DNA of 64,000 nt from Streptomyces sp. CB02959 (GTDB taxonomy: Bacteria; Actinomycetota; Actinomycetes; Streptomycetales; Streptomycetaceae): positions 1 to 64,000 of the forward strand of contig NZ_NNBP01000005.1 in NCBI RefSeq assembly GCF_002803155.1, in the 5' to 3' direction. Positions within the stretch are counted from its first letter, which is position 1. Each line of letters starts with the position of its first letter. Shown piece by piece: positions 48,728 through 59,380 of the stretch. A model generated the notes under the pieces. It was given only the letters and a program-made list of their open reading frames with translations, was not told the origin of the DNA and ran no database searches. Position numbers and translations under genes: made by a program.

Positions 48728-50881
48728 CTACTGCTCCAACCGCTCGATCCGGACGGCGCACACCTTGAACTCCGGCATCCGGGACACCGGGTCGAGCGCC
48801 GGATTGGTCAGGGTGTTGGCCCGGCCCTCGCCCGGCCAGTGGAACGGCATGAACACCGTGTCCGGGCGGATCGCCGGGCTCACCCGTGCCGGCGCCACCG
48901 CCCGGCCGCGCCGGGAGACCACCGCCACCGGCTCGCCGTCGGCGACCCCCAGCCGGTCCGCGAGCCGCGGGTGGAGCTCGACGTAGGGGCCCGGCTCGGC
49001 GGCGTTCAGCGCGGCCACCCGGCGGGTCTGCGCGCCCGACTGGTACTGGGCCAGCACCCGCCCCGTGGTCAGCACCACCGGATACCCGGCGTCGGTCTCC
49101 TCGGCCGCCGGACGGTGCGTGACCGCCACGAACCGGGCCCGGCCGTCGGGCGTCGCGAACCGGTCCAGGAAGAGCCGCGGCGTGCCGGGGTGGGCCGGAC
49201 CCCCGGCCGGCTCCGCGCGGGCCGTCTGCGCCCCCGCCACAGCCTCGGCCGGGCCCGCGGGGCACGGCCAGAACACCCCGTCCTCCGCCGCGATCCGCGC
49301 GTAGGTGATTCCCGAATAGTCCGCCGGACCGCCCGCCGACGCCCGCCGCAGCTCCTCGAAGACCTCCTCCGGGTCGGCCGGGAAACCCACCGGGTACCCC
49401 AGGCGGGCCGCGAGCCCCCCGAGCACCTGGAGGTCCGTACGGACCCCGGGCGGCGGGTCCACGGCCCGGCGGCGCAACAGCACCCGGCCCTCCAGGTTCG
49501 TCGTCGTCCCCGTCTCCTCCGCCCACTGGGCGACCGGCAGCACCACGTCCGCCAGCTCCGCCGTCTCGGACCGCACCACGTCCGCCACCGCCAGGAAGTC
49601 CAACGCCCGTATGCGCTCCTCCACATGGGCGGCGCGCGGCGCCGACACCGCCGGGTTGGAGCCCATCAGCAGCAGCGCCCGGACCTCCCCGCCCAGCGCG
49701 TCCAGCAACTCGTACGCACTGCGGCCCGGCCCGGGGAGCGCATCCGGCTCCACCCCCCCCACCCCCGCCACGTGGCGGCGCGCCGCCGGATCGTCCAGCC
49801 GCCGGTATCCGGGCAACTGGTCGGCCTTCTGGCCGTGTTCACGGCCCCCCTGGCCGTTGCCCTGACCGGTCAGGCAGCCGTAACCGGACAGCTCCCGGCC
49901 CGCCCGCCCGGTGGCCAGGCACAGGTTGATCCACGCCCCCACCGTGTCCGTGCCCTTCGCCTGTTGTTCCGGGCCGCGCGCCGTCAGCACCATCGAGGAC
50001 GGCGCGTCGCAGAACATCGCGACGGCCTCGCGGAGTTGCGGCACCGGCACCCCCGTGAGGCGCTCGACCAGCTCCGGCCAGTGCGCCATCGCGGCAGCCC
50101 GGGCCGCCGGCCAGCCGGTGGTGCGTCCGGCGAGGAACTCCTCGTCCGTGCGGCCCTCGGCGACCACCAGGTGCAGCAGCCCCAGCGCCAGCGCCAGGTC
50201 CGTGCCCGGGCGCGGCGCCAGATGCAGATCGGCCTGCTCGGCGGTGCGGGTCCGGCGCGGATCGACGACGATCAACCGGCCGCCGTTCTCCTTCAGCTCG
50301 GTCAGGTAGCGCAGCGCGGGCGGCATGGTCTCCGCCAGGTTGGAGCCGACCAGCAGCACGCACCCGGTACGCGCCACATCCGCCAGCGGGAACGGCAGCC
50401 CCCGGTCCAACCCGAACGCCCGGCCCTGTGCCGCCGCCGCCGACGACATGCAGAACCGACCGTTGTAGTCGATCTGCGACGTGCCGAGCACCACCCGGGC
50501 GAACTTCCCCAGCGCATAAGCCTTCTCGTTGGTCAGCCCCCCACCGCCGAACACCCCGACCGCGTCCCGCCCGTACGCCGCGCCGGCCCGCCGCAGCCCG
50601 TCCGCGACCTGGTCCAGAGCGGTGTCCCAGTCGGCCGGCACCAACTCCCCGGTCGCCGGATCGCGCACCAGAGGGGAGGTCAACCGCGCCCCGGGGGCCA
50701 GCAGTTCCGGCGCGGTCCGCCCCTTGCCGCACAGCGCGCCCCGGTTCACGGGGAAGGAGGTCCGCGCCACGACCTCCACGGCCGGGCCGTCCGCCCCGGT
50801 GGCGGTCCGCAGCCCCATGCCGCACTGGAGGGCGCAGTAGGGGCAGTGGGTCTCGACGGTGGCGGTGCCGGCGGCGTTCAT
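48728..50881 (-). CDS. nasA: Assimilatory nitrate reductase catalytic subunit
   Basis: This 717-residue molybdopterin enzyme reduces nitrate to nitrite in the cytosol for nitrogen assimilation. The N-terminal [4Fe-4S] site is Cys13, Cys16, Cys20 and Cys51 (HCPYCALQC and RGALCGKG). Molybdopterin-binding stretches include GFGG-like [27 protein letters not shown] and [16 protein letters not shown]. The C-terminal domain has [17 protein letters not shown]. It has no Tat signal, fitting the assimilatory class. ATG 50881 has a degenerate GlnR-like series just upstream. It works with nirBD and probably the FAD oxidoreductase at 22939. Confidence 0.95.
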   Translation of the reverse strand: MNAAGTATVETHCPYCALQCGMGLRTATGADGPAVEVVARTSFPVNRGALCGKGRTAPELLAPGARLTSPLVRDPATGELVPADWDTALDQVADGLRRAGAAYGRDAVGVFGGGGLTNEKAYALGKFARVVLGTSQIDYNGRFCMSSAAAAQGRAFGLDRGLPFPLADVARTGCVLLVGSNLAETMPPALRYLTELKENGGRLIVVDPRRTRTAEQADLHLAPRPGTDLALALGLLHLVVAEGRTDEEFLAGRTTGWPAARAAAMAHWPELVERLTGVPVPQLREAVAMFCDAPSSMVLTARGPEQQAKGTDTVGAWINLCLATGRAGRELSGYGCLTGQGNGQGGREHGQKADQLPGYRRLDDPAARRHVAGVGGVEPDALPGPGRSAYELLDALGGEVRALLLMGSNPAVSAPRAAHVEERIRALDFLAVADVVRSETAELADVVLPVAQWAEETGTTTNLEGRVLLRRRAVDPPPGVRTDLQVLGGLAARLGYPVGFPADPEEVFEELRRASAGGPADYSGITYARIAAEDGVFWPCPAGPAEAVAGAQTARAEPAGGPAHPGTPRLFLDRFATPDGRARFVAVTHRPAAEETDAGYPVVLTTGRVLAQYQSGAQTRRVAALNAAEPGPYVELHPRLADRLGVADGEPVAVVSRRGRAVAPARVSPAIRPDTVFMPFHWPGEGRANTLTNPALDPVSRMPEFKVCAVRIERLEQ

Positions 50882-50893
50882 ACCGGCCAGCGT

Positions 50894-50931
50894 CGAACGG
50901 GCGTGTTACGCCGGTGGGTCGCCCCGGTTTC
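50894..50931. promoter_or_regulatory. Degenerate GlnR-like site upstream of nasA
   Basis: Pentamers CGAAC (50894), GTTAC (50905), GGGTC (50916) and GTTTC (50927) lie in 11-bp register. The first two match the GaAAc and gTnAc half-sites of the GlnR consensus; the others are poor. It is very close to the nasA start, so weaker evidence than the nir box. Confidence 0.4.
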
Positions 50932-51042
50932 CGGCACGCGGCGGACTCCTCCCACCGGGCGCCGAGCCCGGGGCGCCGCCCCGGTACACGGAGTTCCCCG
51001 ACGGGAAACAGCACCGCAACGACCGGCTGCCAGGCTCGGCCC

Positions 51043-52074
51043 ATGACGGCGCCGACAGCGAACCACCCCGCCCCGGAACCGAGCCCCTCCGCCGCCCCGC
51101 CGGCCCCCGACCCGTACACCCCGCCCCTCGCCTCCCTGGGCGCCGCCGGCCTCGCCTCCGAGATCAGCGCCGAACTCGGCAGCCGGCTCCGCACGGTCCG
51201 CCTGCACGGCTTCCGCCACCCCGCGGCACCGCCCCCCGCCCTGGTGGCCGTCGCCCACGGCAGCCGCCACCCCGGGGCCGCGCCCGCCGTGCGGGCCCTC
51301 CTCGCCCGGATCCGCGCACTCCGCCCGGGCCTCCCCGTCCACCTCGGCCACCTCGAACTCGACCGGCCGCTGCTCACCGACACCCTCGCCGGACTGCGCG
51401 CCCCAGCCGACGCGACCGGCCCGGCCGGGGAGGTCGGCGAGGTCGTCCTCGTACCGCTGTTGTTCGGCCACGGCCACCACGTCACCCGGGACCTGCCCGC
51501 CGCGCTCGCCGCCGCCCCGCACCTCAACGGACGGACAGCCGCCCCCCTGGGCCCGCACCCGCTCCTGGTGGAGGCGCTGCACGCCCGGCTCCTGGAAGCC
51601 GGCCTCCGCACCGGCCCCCACCGCGGCGGCCGCCCCGCCGTCGTCCTGGCCGCCGCCGGCTCCCGCGCCGCCCGCTCCGCCCGGGACACCGCCCGCACCG
51701 CCCGCCTGCTCTCCACCCGCCTCGGCGGCGTCCCCGTCCTGCCCGCCTACGCCCACCCGTCGCCCGCCACCGCCCCGAGCGGAGACGCGTCGCGTCGCCC
51801 CTCCCCGACTGCCGCGTCCCCGACCGTCCCCGAAGCCGTCCGCACCCTGGTCGACCGCGGCCACCACCCCCGCGACATCGCCGTCGCCGGCTGCTTCGCC
51901 GCCCCCGGCCACTTCGCCGACCGGTGCGCGGCCCTCGCCCCCGGGCCCGCCGCCGCACCCCTGGGCGACCACCCCGCACTGGCCCGCCTCGTACTGCACC
52001 GCTACGACCAGGCGATCTCCGCACGTACCGGATCCGGCGCCGAGGGCATCAGGGCGGCTACCGTCGCGGTATGA
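51043..52074 (+). CDS. CbiX-type sirohydrochlorin chelatase
   Basis: This 343-residue metal chelatase of the CbiX/SirB type inserts Fe(II) (or Co) into sirohydrochlorin. It shows [22 protein letters not shown] (catalytic His) and [19 protein letters not shown] (second His cluster), then a repeat of the fold with [17 protein letters not shown]. The first 45 residues are a Pro/Ala tail. Being divergent from nasA, it probably supplies siroheme for NirB (inferred). Its stop overlaps the dgt start by 4 nt (ATGA), so the two are translationally coupled. Confidence 0.88.
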   Translation: MTAPTANHPAPEPSPSAAPPAPDPYTPPLASLGAAGLASEISAELGSRLRTVRLHGFRHPAAPPPALVAVAHGSRHPGAAPAVRALLARIRALRPGLPVHLGHLELDRPLLTDTLAGLRAPADATGPAGEVGEVVLVPLLFGHGHHVTRDLPAALAAAPHLNGRTAAPLGPHPLLVEALHARLLEAGLRTGPHRGGRPAVVLAAAGSRAARSARDTARTARLLSTRLGGVPVLPAYAHPSPATAPSGDASRRPSPTAASPTVPEAVRTLVDRGHHPRDIAVAGCFAAPGHFADRCAALAPGPAAAPLGDHPALARLVLHRYDQAISARTGSGAEGIRAATVAV

Positions 52075-53405
52075 CGGGCACAACACGGGCAACCCCTCCC
52101 AGTCCGGGCCAGGACCCGCACGCGGCGCTCCCCGGCTACACCGCGGCGGACGCCGAGCGCTGGGTCCCCGAACCGGACAAGCGTCCCGGGCGCACCGCCT
52201 TCCAGCGCGACCGCGCCCGGGTCCTGCACTCCGCCGCACTGCGCCGGCTCGCCGGCAAGACCCAGGTCGTCACCCCGGGCAGCGCCACCCAGGCATGGGA
52301 CGCCAGCCCCCGCACCCGGCTCACGCACTCCCTGGAGTGCGCCCAGGTGGGCCGCGAACTGGGCGCCGCCCTCGGCTGCGACCCGGACCTGGTCGAGGTC
52401 GCCTGCCTCGCGCACGACCTCGGCCACCCGCCCTTCGGGCACAACGGCGAACAGGCCCTCAACGAGGTCGCCGCCCCCTGCGGCGGCTTCGAGGGCAACG
52501 CCCAGTCGCTGCGCCTACTGGCCCGCCTGGAACCCAAGCGGTTCGTGCCGTCCCCGGACGGCACCCCGGTCAGCGTCGGCCTCAACCTCACCCGCGCCGC
52601 CCTGGACGCCGCCACCAAGTACCCCTGGCCGCGCGGCGCCCACCCCGACGGCCCCACCGCCCCGAAATTCGGCGTCTACGCCGACGACCAGCCGGTCTTC
52701 GCGTGGTTCCGGCAGGGCGCCCCGCCCGCCCGGCGCAGCTTCGAGGCGCAGGTCATGGACTGGTCCGACGACGTCGCCTACTCGGTCCACGACGTCGAGG
52801 ACGGGCTGCACGCCGGCCACCTGGACCCCAACGTCCTGCTCGCCGACCCCGAGCGCGCCGAGATCTTCGCGGTCGCCGCGGAACGCTACGCCCCCGGCGC
52901 CGCCGAGGCGGAGCTGGCGGCCGCCCTGGACCGCCTCCTGGAGCAGGAGTGGTGGCCGCACGGCTACGACGGCTCGGCGCTCGCCCAGGCCCGCCTCAAG
53001 GACGCCACCAGCCAGCTCATCGGCCGGTTCTGCCTGGCCGCGGAGGCCGCCACCCGGGCCGGGCACGGCACCGGGCGGCTCACCCGCTACGCGGCGGAGT
53101 TGGTGGTTCCGGCCGAAACCCGGCTGGAATGCGCCGTTCTCAAGGCGGTCGCCGACCGCTACGTCATGCAGCGCCGCGACCAGGAAGCGCTCCGCGCCGA
53201 CCAGCGCGTGGTCATCGCCGAACTCGCCGAGGCACTGCTCTCCCGCGCCCCCGACGGCCTTGACCCGCAGTTCCGTTCGCTGTTCGACACGGCCCCCGAC
53301 GACACCGCCCGTATGCGGGCCGTCATCGACCAGATCGCCGCGCTCACCGACGCCTCGGCGCGTACTCTTCACGCCCGCCTCACACGTCCCCCTGGTAACC
53401 GTTAG
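52071..53405 (+). CDS. dgt: Deoxyguanosinetriphosphate triphosphohydrolase-like protein
   Basis: This 444-residue HD-domain enzyme cleaves dNTPs to nucleoside and tripolyphosphate, affecting nucleotide pools. Metal ligands: His in [17 protein letters not shown] and the HD pair in [17 protein letters not shown], then Asp in [20 protein letters not shown] 52071 overlaps the chelatase stop. It lies upstream of the ferredoxin reductase, threonine dehydratase and dnaG genes; dgt near dnaG is a common Streptomyces order. Confidence 0.95.
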   Translation: MTGTTRATPPSPGQDPHAALPGYTAADAERWVPEPDKRPGRTAFQRDRARVLHSAALRRLAGKTQVVTPGSATQAWDASPRTRLTHSLECAQVGRELGAALGCDPDLVEVACLAHDLGHPPFGHNGEQALNEVAAPCGGFEGNAQSLRLLARLEPKRFVPSPDGTPVSVGLNLTRAALDAATKYPWPRGAHPDGPTAPKFGVYADDQPVFAWFRQGAPPARRSFEAQVMDWSDDVAYSVHDVEDGLHAGHLDPNVLLADPERAEIFAVAAERYAPGAAEAELAAALDRLLEQEWWPHGYDGSALAQARLKDATSQLIGRFCLAAEAATRAGHGTGRLTRYAAELVVPAETRLECAVLKAVADRYVMQRRDQEALRADQRVVIAELAEALLSRAPDGLDPQFRSLFDTAPDDTARMRAVIDQIAALTDASARTLHARLTRPPGNR

Positions 53406-53520
53406 GGCAACCCTGGGTGACCCTTGGGGGGCGGCCCCTCTTCCCCCCTCACGCTCCGTGCGGGACGCTCGTCCCCGCACGGACGTACGGGAACCCGAAA
53501 ACCGTCGAACGCATCAACGG

Positions 53521-53625
53521 AACGAGGAGGAAACGGGGGGCACCGGAAACGGGGCAGCAACGGGGGGACCAACGGGGGCGTTCACGGACGCGGACGCGGA
53601 CGTACGGCACCGCAACGAGGAGGAA
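53521..53625 (+). repeat. 12-bp direct repeat containing a ribosome site
   Basis: AACGAGGAGGAA occurs at 53521-53532 and 53614-53625; the second is the ribosome site of the reductase at 53630. The first has no start codon within reach. The purine-rich DNA between them also has three GCGGAC units. Confidence 0.7.
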
Positions 53626-53629
53626 GCAA

Positions 53630-54892
53630 GTGGTCGACACGCACCAGACGTTCGTCATCGTCGGGGGTGGCCTGGCCGGGGCGAAGGCCGCGGAGACACT
53701 CCGCGCGGAAGGGTTCACCGGCCGGGTGATCCTCATCTGCGACGAACGCGACCACCCCTACGAGCGCCCCCCGCTCTCCAAGGGGTACCTGCTCGGCAAG
53801 GAGGAACGGGACAGCGTCTTCGTCCACGAACCCGCCTTCTACGCCCAGGCCCGGATCGAACTCCACCTCGGCCAGCCCGCCGTCCACCTGGACCCCGCGG
53901 GCCGCACCGTCCGCCTGGGCGACGGCACCCTCATCGCCTACGACAAGCTCCTGCTGGCCACCGGCGCCGAACCCCGCCGCCTGGACATCCCCGGCACCGG
54001 CCTGGCCGGCGTGCACCACCTCCGCCGCCTCGCGCACGCCGAACGGCTCCGCGGCGTCCTCGCCTCCCTAGGGCGCGAGAACGGCCACCTGGTCATCGCC
54101 GGCGCCGGCTGGATCGGCCTCGAAGTCGCCGCCGCGGCCCGCTCCTACGGCGCCGAGGTCACCATCATCGAGCCCGAACCGACCCCCCTGCACGGCATCC
54201 TCGGACCCGAACTCGGCGCCCTCTTCACCGACCTGCACAGCGAACACGGCGTCCGCTTCCACTTCGGCGCCCGCCTCACCGAGATCGTCGGCCACGACGG
54301 CATGGTGGTCTCGGTCCGCACCGACGACGGCGAGGAACACCCCGCCCACGACGTGCTCGCCGCCATCGGCGCCGCCCCCCGCACCGCCCTCGCCGAACAG
54401 GCCGGCCTCGACGTCGTCGACCGCGCCGACGGCGGCGGCATCGCCGTCGACGCCGCACTGCGCACCTCCGACCCGTACATCCACGCCGCCGGCGACGTCG
54501 CCGCCGCCGACCACCCCCTCCTGGACACCCGGCTGCGCGTCGAGCACTGGGCCAACGCACTCAACGGCGGCCCGGCCGCCGCCCGCGCCATGCTCGGGCA
54601 GGACATCAGCTACGACCGCGTCCCGTACTTCTTCTCCGACCAGTACGACCTCGGCATGGAGTACTCCGGCTACGCCCCGCCCGGCTCCTACGACCAGGTC
54701 GTCTGCCGCGGCGACGTCGGCAAACGGGAGTTCATCGCCTTCTGGCTCAGCGAGGGACGGGTCCTGGCCGGCATGAACGTCAACGTCTGGGACGTCGCCG
54801 AACACATCCAGCAACTGATCCGCTCCGGTGCCCCGTTGAACCCCGAGGAACTGGCCGATCCCACCATTCCACTGGCCTCCCTGCACACGTAA
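53630..54892 (+). CDS. Ferredoxin reductase-like FAD oxidoreductase
   Basis: This 420-residue flavoprotein is of the rubredoxin/ferredoxin reductase type that passes electrons from NAD(P)H to ferredoxins. FAD site: FVIVGGGLAGAKAAETLRAEG, with ERPPLSKGYLLG behind it. NAD(P)H site: LVIAGAGWIGLEVAAAA. FAD closing motif: YIHAAGDVAAADHP. The C-terminal reductase domain has RVEHWANALNGGPAAARAMLG and PYFFSDQYDLGMEYSG. The start is GTG 53630, 6 nt after AGGAGG. The threonine dehydratase starts 9 bp later, so they are one transcription unit. Confidence 0.93.
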   Translation: MVDTHQTFVIVGGGLAGAKAAETLRAEGFTGRVILICDERDHPYERPPLSKGYLLGKEERDSVFVHEPAFYAQARIELHLGQPAVHLDPAGRTVRLGDGTLIAYDKLLLATGAEPRRLDIPGTGLAGVHHLRRLAHAERLRGVLASLGRENGHLVIAGAGWIGLEVAAAARSYGAEVTIIEPEPTPLHGILGPELGALFTDLHSEHGVRFHFGARLTEIVGHDGMVVSVRTDDGEEHPAHDVLAAIGAAPRTALAEQAGLDVVDRADGGGIAVDAALRTSDPYIHAAGDVAAADHPLLDTRLRVEHWANALNGGPAAARAMLGQDISYDRVPYFFSDQYDLGMEYSGYAPPGSYDQVVCRGDVGKREFIAFWLSEGRVLAGMNVNVWDVAEHIQQLIRSGAPLNPEELADPTIPLASLHT

Positions 54893-54901
54893 CGTGCCCG
54901 T

Positions 54902-55912
54902 ATGAGCCCTGGCCCCACAAGCCCCACCGGCAGCGCCGCCCCCGGCGGAACCGGCGCCCCGGCCGTCACCCTCGACGACGTCCGGGACGCCGCCCGCCGG
55001 CTGTCCGGCGCGGCCCACCGCACCCCGGTACTGCGCTCCCGCACCCTCGACGCGCGCACCGGCACGCAGACATTCCTCAAGTGCGAGAACTTCCAGCGGG
55101 CCGGCGCCTTCAAATTCCGCGGCGCCTACCACGCCCTCTCCCACCTCACCCCCGAAGAACTCGCCCACGGCGTCGTCGCCTACTCCTCCGGCAACCACGC
55201 CCAGGCCGTCGCCCTCGCCGCCCGGGAACTCGGCACCCGCGCCGTCATCGTCATGCCCGCGGACACCCCGCGCTCCAAAAGGGACGCCACCGCCGGCTAC
55301 GGCGCCGAGATCGTCACCTACGACCGCTACACCGAGGACCGCGCGGCCATCAGCGGCCGGATCGCCCGGGAACGGGGCCTGACCCTGATCCCCCCGTACG
55401 ACCACCCGCACGTCATCGCCGGCCAGGGCACCACCGCCCTGGAGCTCCTGGAGGAGACCGGCCCGCTCGACGCCCTCCTGGTGCCCGTCGGCGGCGGCGG
55501 GCTGATGGCCGGCGCCGCCACCGCCGCCACCGCGCTGACCCCCGGCATCCGCATGATCGGCGTCGAACCCGCCGCCGGCGACGACACCCGCCGCTCCCTG
55601 GCCGCCGGCCACCGCGTCACCGTCCCCGTACCCCGCACCATCGCCGACGGCCAGGCCGTCGAGACCCCCGGCGAGCTGACCTTCGCGATCAACCGGCGGC
55701 TGGTCGACTCCGTGGTCCTCGTCACCGACGACGAGATCCGCGCCGCCATGGCCTTCGCCTTCGAACGACTCAAGATCGTCGTCGAACCCAGCGGCGCCAG
55801 CGCCCTAGCCGCCCTGCTCGCCGGGCACCTCGACCACCCCCCGGCCCGCACCGGCGTGATCATCTCCGGCGGCAACATCGGCCCGGACCGCTTCCGGGAA
55901 CTCCTCGGCTGA
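54902..55912 (+). CDS. Threonine/serine dehydratase (PLP-dependent)
   Basis: This 336-residue fold-type II PLP enzyme converts threonine to 2-oxobutyrate and ammonia, or serine to pyruvate. The PLP lysine is Lys71 in GAFKFRGAYHAL. The phosphate loop is VPVGGGGLMAGAA, and SSGNHAQAVA binds the substrate carboxylate. There is no C-terminal ACT-like domain, so it is of the short catabolic or serine racemase-like type, not the feedback-regulated IlvA. ATG 54902 is 9 bp after the reductase stop. Confidence 0.92.
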   Translation: MSPGPTSPTGSAAPGGTGAPAVTLDDVRDAARRLSGAAHRTPVLRSRTLDARTGTQTFLKCENFQRAGAFKFRGAYHALSHLTPEELAHGVVAYSSGNHAQAVALAARELGTRAVIVMPADTPRSKRDATAGYGAEIVTYDRYTEDRAAISGRIARERGLTLIPPYDHPHVIAGQGTTALELLEETGPLDALLVPVGGGGLMAGAATAATALTPGIRMIGVEPAAGDDTRRSLAAGHRVTVPVPRTIADGQAVETPGELTFAINRRLVDSVVLVTDDEIRAAMAFAFERLKIVVEPSGASALAALLAGHLDHPPARTGVIISGGNIGPDRFRELLG

Positions 55913-55979
55913 CCCGCCCCGCACCCCGGCCGACCCGCACCCGACGGGAACTGTCGGACCCCCACCGTAGAATTCACCC

Positions 55980-57890
55980 GTGGCAGGCAGGATCAACGAT
56001 GACGATGTGAAGGCGGTACGGGACGCGGTCCCGATCGACGCCGTCGTGTCCGAGTACCTCCAGCTCCGCAACGCCGGCGGCGGCAACCTCAAGGGCCTGT
56101 GCCCCTTCCACGACGAGAAGTCCCCGTCGTTCCACGTGAGCCCCGCCAAGGGGCTCTACCACTGCTTCGGCTGCCAGGAGGGCGGCGACACCGTCGACTT
56201 CGTCATGAAGATCGACCACCTCTCCTTCGCCGAGACCATCGAACGCCTCGCCGCCCAGGCCGGCATCACCCTCCGCTACGAGGAGGGCGGCTACACCCCC
56301 GGCCGCCAGCAGGGCGAACGCACCCGCCTCGTCGAGGCCCACAAGGCCGCCGCCCAGTACTACACCGACCAGCTCGACAGCCCCGAGGCGGAGATCGGCC
56401 GCCGGTTCCTCGCCGACCGCGGCTTCGACCAGGACGCCGCCCGGCACTTCAGCGTCGGCTACAGCCCCGCCGGCTGGGACCACCTCACCCGCTTCCTGCG
56501 CGGCCGCGGCTTCACCGACAAGGAACTGATCCTCTCCGGCCTCTCCCAGGAAGGCCGCCGCGGCCCCATCGACCGCTTCCGCGGCCGCCTGATGTGGCCC
56601 ATCCGCGACATCGCCGGCGAGGTCGTCGGCTTCGGCGCCCGCAAGCTCCGCGACGACGACAACGGCCCCAAGTACCTCAACACCCCCGAGACCCCCCTCT
56701 ACCGCAAGTCCCAGGTCCTCTACGGCATCGACCTCGCCAAGAAGGAGATCGCCCGCACCAACCGCGCGGTGGTCGTCGAGGGCTACACCGACGTCATGGC
56801 CTGCCACCTCGCCGGCATCACCACCGCCATCGCCACCTGCGGCACCTCCTTCGGCGAGGGCCACATCAAGATCCTCCGCCGGCTGCTGATGGACAACTCC
56901 GGCTCCGAGGTGGTCTTCACCTTCGACGGCGACGCCGCCGGCCAGAAGGCCGCCCTGCGCGCCTTCGAGGACGACCAGAAGTTCGCCGCCGAAACCTCCA
57001 TCGCCATCACCCCCGGCGGCATGGACCCCTGCGACCTGCGGCTCGCCAAGGGCGACCAGGCCGTCGCCGACCTCGTCGAGTCCCGCACCCCGCTCTTCGA
57101 GTTCGCCCTCCGCCACGTCGTCTCCCGGCACAACCTCGACACCCCGGTCGGCCGCGCCGCCGCCCTCGACGAGGCCGCCCCCATCGTCGCCCGCATCAAG
57201 AACAGCGCCATCCAGCACGAATCCGCCGTCCAGCTGGCCGGCATCCTCGGCATCCTGGACACCCAGTTCGTCGTCCGCCGGGTCTCCCAGCTCGCCCGCT
57301 GGGCCCGCGAGCGCGGCCGCGACGGCGGCCCCGGCCAGGACCGCCCGCAGCGCCGCGCGGCATCCCCCGCCGCCGAGCCGCAGCGCCCCGCCCCCGGCGG
57401 CCCCGCCCTCAACCTCCGCAGCCCCGCCCACCGCGTCGAGCGGGAACTCCTCAAACTCGCCCTGCAGCGCCCCGACCTCGTCTCCCCGACCTTCGACGCC
57501 TACGGTGCCGACGAGTTCACCGCACCCCCGTACGCCGTCGTCCGCCAGTGCATCGAGGAGGCCGGCGGCGCCACCGCCGGATCCACCGACGGCGACTACC
57601 TGGCCCGGGTGCGCGAAGCCGCCCCCGACGACACCGTCCGCGCCATGGTCACCGAACTCGCCGTCGAGCCGCTGCACACCCGCCGCGACCCCGACGAGGC
57701 GTACGCGGGCGTCCAGTTGGTCGCCGTCCGCCTCGCCGCCGTCAACCAGCGCGTCATGGAGATCCGCGGCACCCTCCAGCGCCTGGGCCCACGCGCCGAC
57801 CCCCAGCAACTCACCGCCGTCCAGAACGAACTCTGGGTCCTCCAGCAGTACGGCCAGTCCCTCCGCGAACGCGGCGCCACCGCCCTCTAG
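55980..57890 (+). CDS. dnaG: DNA primase
   Basis: This 636-residue primase makes RNA primers for replication. The N-terminal zinc ribbon is of CHC2 type: Cys41 and His44 (LCPFHDEKSPSF), Cys62 and Cys65 (LYHCFGCQEGGD). The TOPRIM core has VVVEGYTDVMACHLAG and VVFTFDGDAAGQKAAL. The C-terminal helicase-binding part is preceded by a Pro/Arg-rich linker (about 445-480). The start is GTG 55980. It is followed by the HrdA-type sigma factor gene, as known for Streptomyces. Confidence 0.97.
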   Translation: MAGRINDDDVKAVRDAVPIDAVVSEYLQLRNAGGGNLKGLCPFHDEKSPSFHVSPAKGLYHCFGCQEGGDTVDFVMKIDHLSFAETIERLAAQAGITLRYEEGGYTPGRQQGERTRLVEAHKAAAQYYTDQLDSPEAEIGRRFLADRGFDQDAARHFSVGYSPAGWDHLTRFLRGRGFTDKELILSGLSQEGRRGPIDRFRGRLMWPIRDIAGEVVGFGARKLRDDDNGPKYLNTPETPLYRKSQVLYGIDLAKKEIARTNRAVVVEGYTDVMACHLAGITTAIATCGTSFGEGHIKILRRLLMDNSGSEVVFTFDGDAAGQKAALRAFEDDQKFAAETSIAITPGGMDPCDLRLAKGDQAVADLVESRTPLFEFALRHVVSRHNLDTPVGRAAALDEAAPIVARIKNSAIQHESAVQLAGILGILDTQFVVRRVSQLARWARERGRDGGPGQDRPQRRAASPAAEPQRPAPGGPALNLRSPAHRVERELLKLALQRPDLVSPTFDAYGADEFTAPPYAVVRQCIEEAGGATAGSTDGDYLARVREAAPDDTVRAMVTELAVEPLHTRRDPDEAYAGVQLVAVRLAAVNQRVMEIRGTLQRLGPRADPQQLTAVQNELWVLQQYGQSLRERGATAL

Positions 57891-58244
57891 GGCGCCCCGA
57901 TCCGGACCCACCGGACGGGCCCCGGGCCTCCACGCCCCGCACCGGCCGACCCCACCCGCCCCAGGAATCCCGCCGCCCTCCGCCGGCACCTCCCGGTAGC
58001 CATTCGGTCACGGACCGGACTCAAAAAGTGCTCGCACGCCCCTCGTGGCGGACATGTGTCGTACTCCACACTGAGGAGCGGTGCCGCAAGTCCCCGGAGC
58101 GCGGCACATCCGGCCGTACGCGCCGCCGTACGGGCCGTGAGCCCCCGCGCAGCCGCTCGTGACGTGGGGCGGACCCGGCAGGCTCGGCCGCCCCCGCCCC
58201 GGGCCTCGTGCCGCCCAGCAGCGATCACCCTGGAGGTCGCCCCC
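57891..58244 (+). other. Spacer and promoter region of the sigma factor gene
   Basis: About 350 bp without a gene. The stretch 58005-58080 is AT-richer (ACTCAAAAAGTG; CATGTGTCGTACTCCACACTG) and the likely promoter; GTGT...ACAC is a small imperfect inverted repeat. The ribosome site GGAGG is at 58232-58236. Confidence 0.5.
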
Positions 58245-59363
58245 GTGCAGACCCGGACCCTCTCCGCCGCACCTGCCGGTGGCGCACCGGCCGCCCCGCC
58301 CGATATCGGCCTCCGCACCGCCCCGGTCACGGTGCCGCAGCAAGCCGAACCCCCCGCCGCCGAACTCCTCACCCCACCGGACACCCCCGACGCGACAGAG
58401 GCCCCCGACACCCCCGACACCACGGATCCCGCCCCCCGCGCCGACACCAGCGGCCCGTCCTCCGACCTCTTCCGCCAGTACCTCCGCGAGATCGGCCGGA
58501 TCCCCCTGCTCACCGCGGCCGAGGAGGTCGACCTGGCCCGCCGCGTCGAAGCCGGCCTCTTCGCCGAGGAGAAACTCACCCGCACCCCCGACCTCGACTC
58601 CCAACTCGCCCACGAACTCGACACGTTGGTGGTCCGCGGCCGGATCGCCAAACGCCGCCTCATCGAGTCCAACCTGCGCCTGGTGGTCTCCGTCGCCAAA
58701 CGCTACGTAGGCCGCGGCCTGACCATGCTCGACCTCGTCCAGGAGGGCAACCTCGGCCTGATCCGCGCCGTCGAGAAGTTCGACTACGCCCGCGGCTACA
58801 AGTTCTCCACCTACGCGACCTGGTGGATCCGCCAGGCCATGTCCCGCGCCCTCGCCGACCAGGCCCGCACCATCCGCGTGCCCGTCCACGTCGTCGAACT
58901 GATCAACCGCGTCGTCCGCGTCCAACGCCGCATGCTCCAGGAACGCGGCTGCGAACCCACCCCCGAGGAGGTCGCCGCCCACCTCGGCCTCACCCCCGAA
59001 CGCGTCACCGACGTCCTGCGACTCGCCCAGGAACCGGTCTCCCTGCACGCCCCCGTAGGCGAGGAGGACGACGTCGCCCTCGGCGACCTCATCGAGGACG
59101 GCGACGCCGCCTCACCCGTGGAATCCGCCGCGTTCCTCCTGCTCCGCGAACACCTCGACGCGGTCCTCTCCACCCTCGCCGAACGCGAACGCAAGGTCGT
59201 CCAGCTCCGCTACGGCCTCGCCGACGGCCGCCCCCGCACCCTGGAGGAGATCGGCCGGATCTTCGGCGTCACCCGCGAACGCATCCGGCAGATCGAGTCC
59301 AAGACCCTCGGCAAACTCCGCGACCACGCCTTCGCCGACCAGCTCCGCGGCTACCTCGACTGA
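58245..59363 (+). CDS. hrdA: Principal-type RNA polymerase sigma factor (HrdA-like)
   Basis: This 372-residue sigma-70 family group 1/2 factor directs RNA polymerase to -10/-35 promoters. Region 1.2 is [20 protein letters not shown]. Region 2 is [20 protein letters not shown] through [20 protein letters not shown]. Region 3 follows, and region 4 is [20 protein letters not shown]. The first 75 residues are acidic and Pro-rich, without the long region 1.1 of HrdB. The start is GTG 58245, 8 nt after GGAGG. The name HrdA rests on the position next to dnaG, recalled from S. coelicolor; HrdC/D-like is the alternative. Confidence 0.88.
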   Translation: MQTRTLSAAPAGGAPAAPPDIGLRTAPVTVPQQAEPPAAELLTPPDTPDATEAPDTPDTTDPAPRADTSGPSSDLFRQYLREIGRIPLLTAAEEVDLARRVEAGLFAEEKLTRTPDLDSQLAHELDTLVVRGRIAKRRLIESNLRLVVSVAKRYVGRGLTMLDLVQEGNLGLIRAVEKFDYARGYKFSTYATWWIRQAMSRALADQARTIRVPVHVVELINRVVRVQRRMLQERGCEPTPEEVAAHLGLTPERVTDVLRLAQEPVSLHAPVGEEDDVALGDLIEDGDAASPVESAAFLLLREHLDAVLSTLAERERKVVQLRYGLADGRPRTLEEIGRIFGVTRERIRQIESKTLGKLRDHAFADQLRGYLD

Positions 59364-59380
59364 AACCGCCGGCCCACCGC

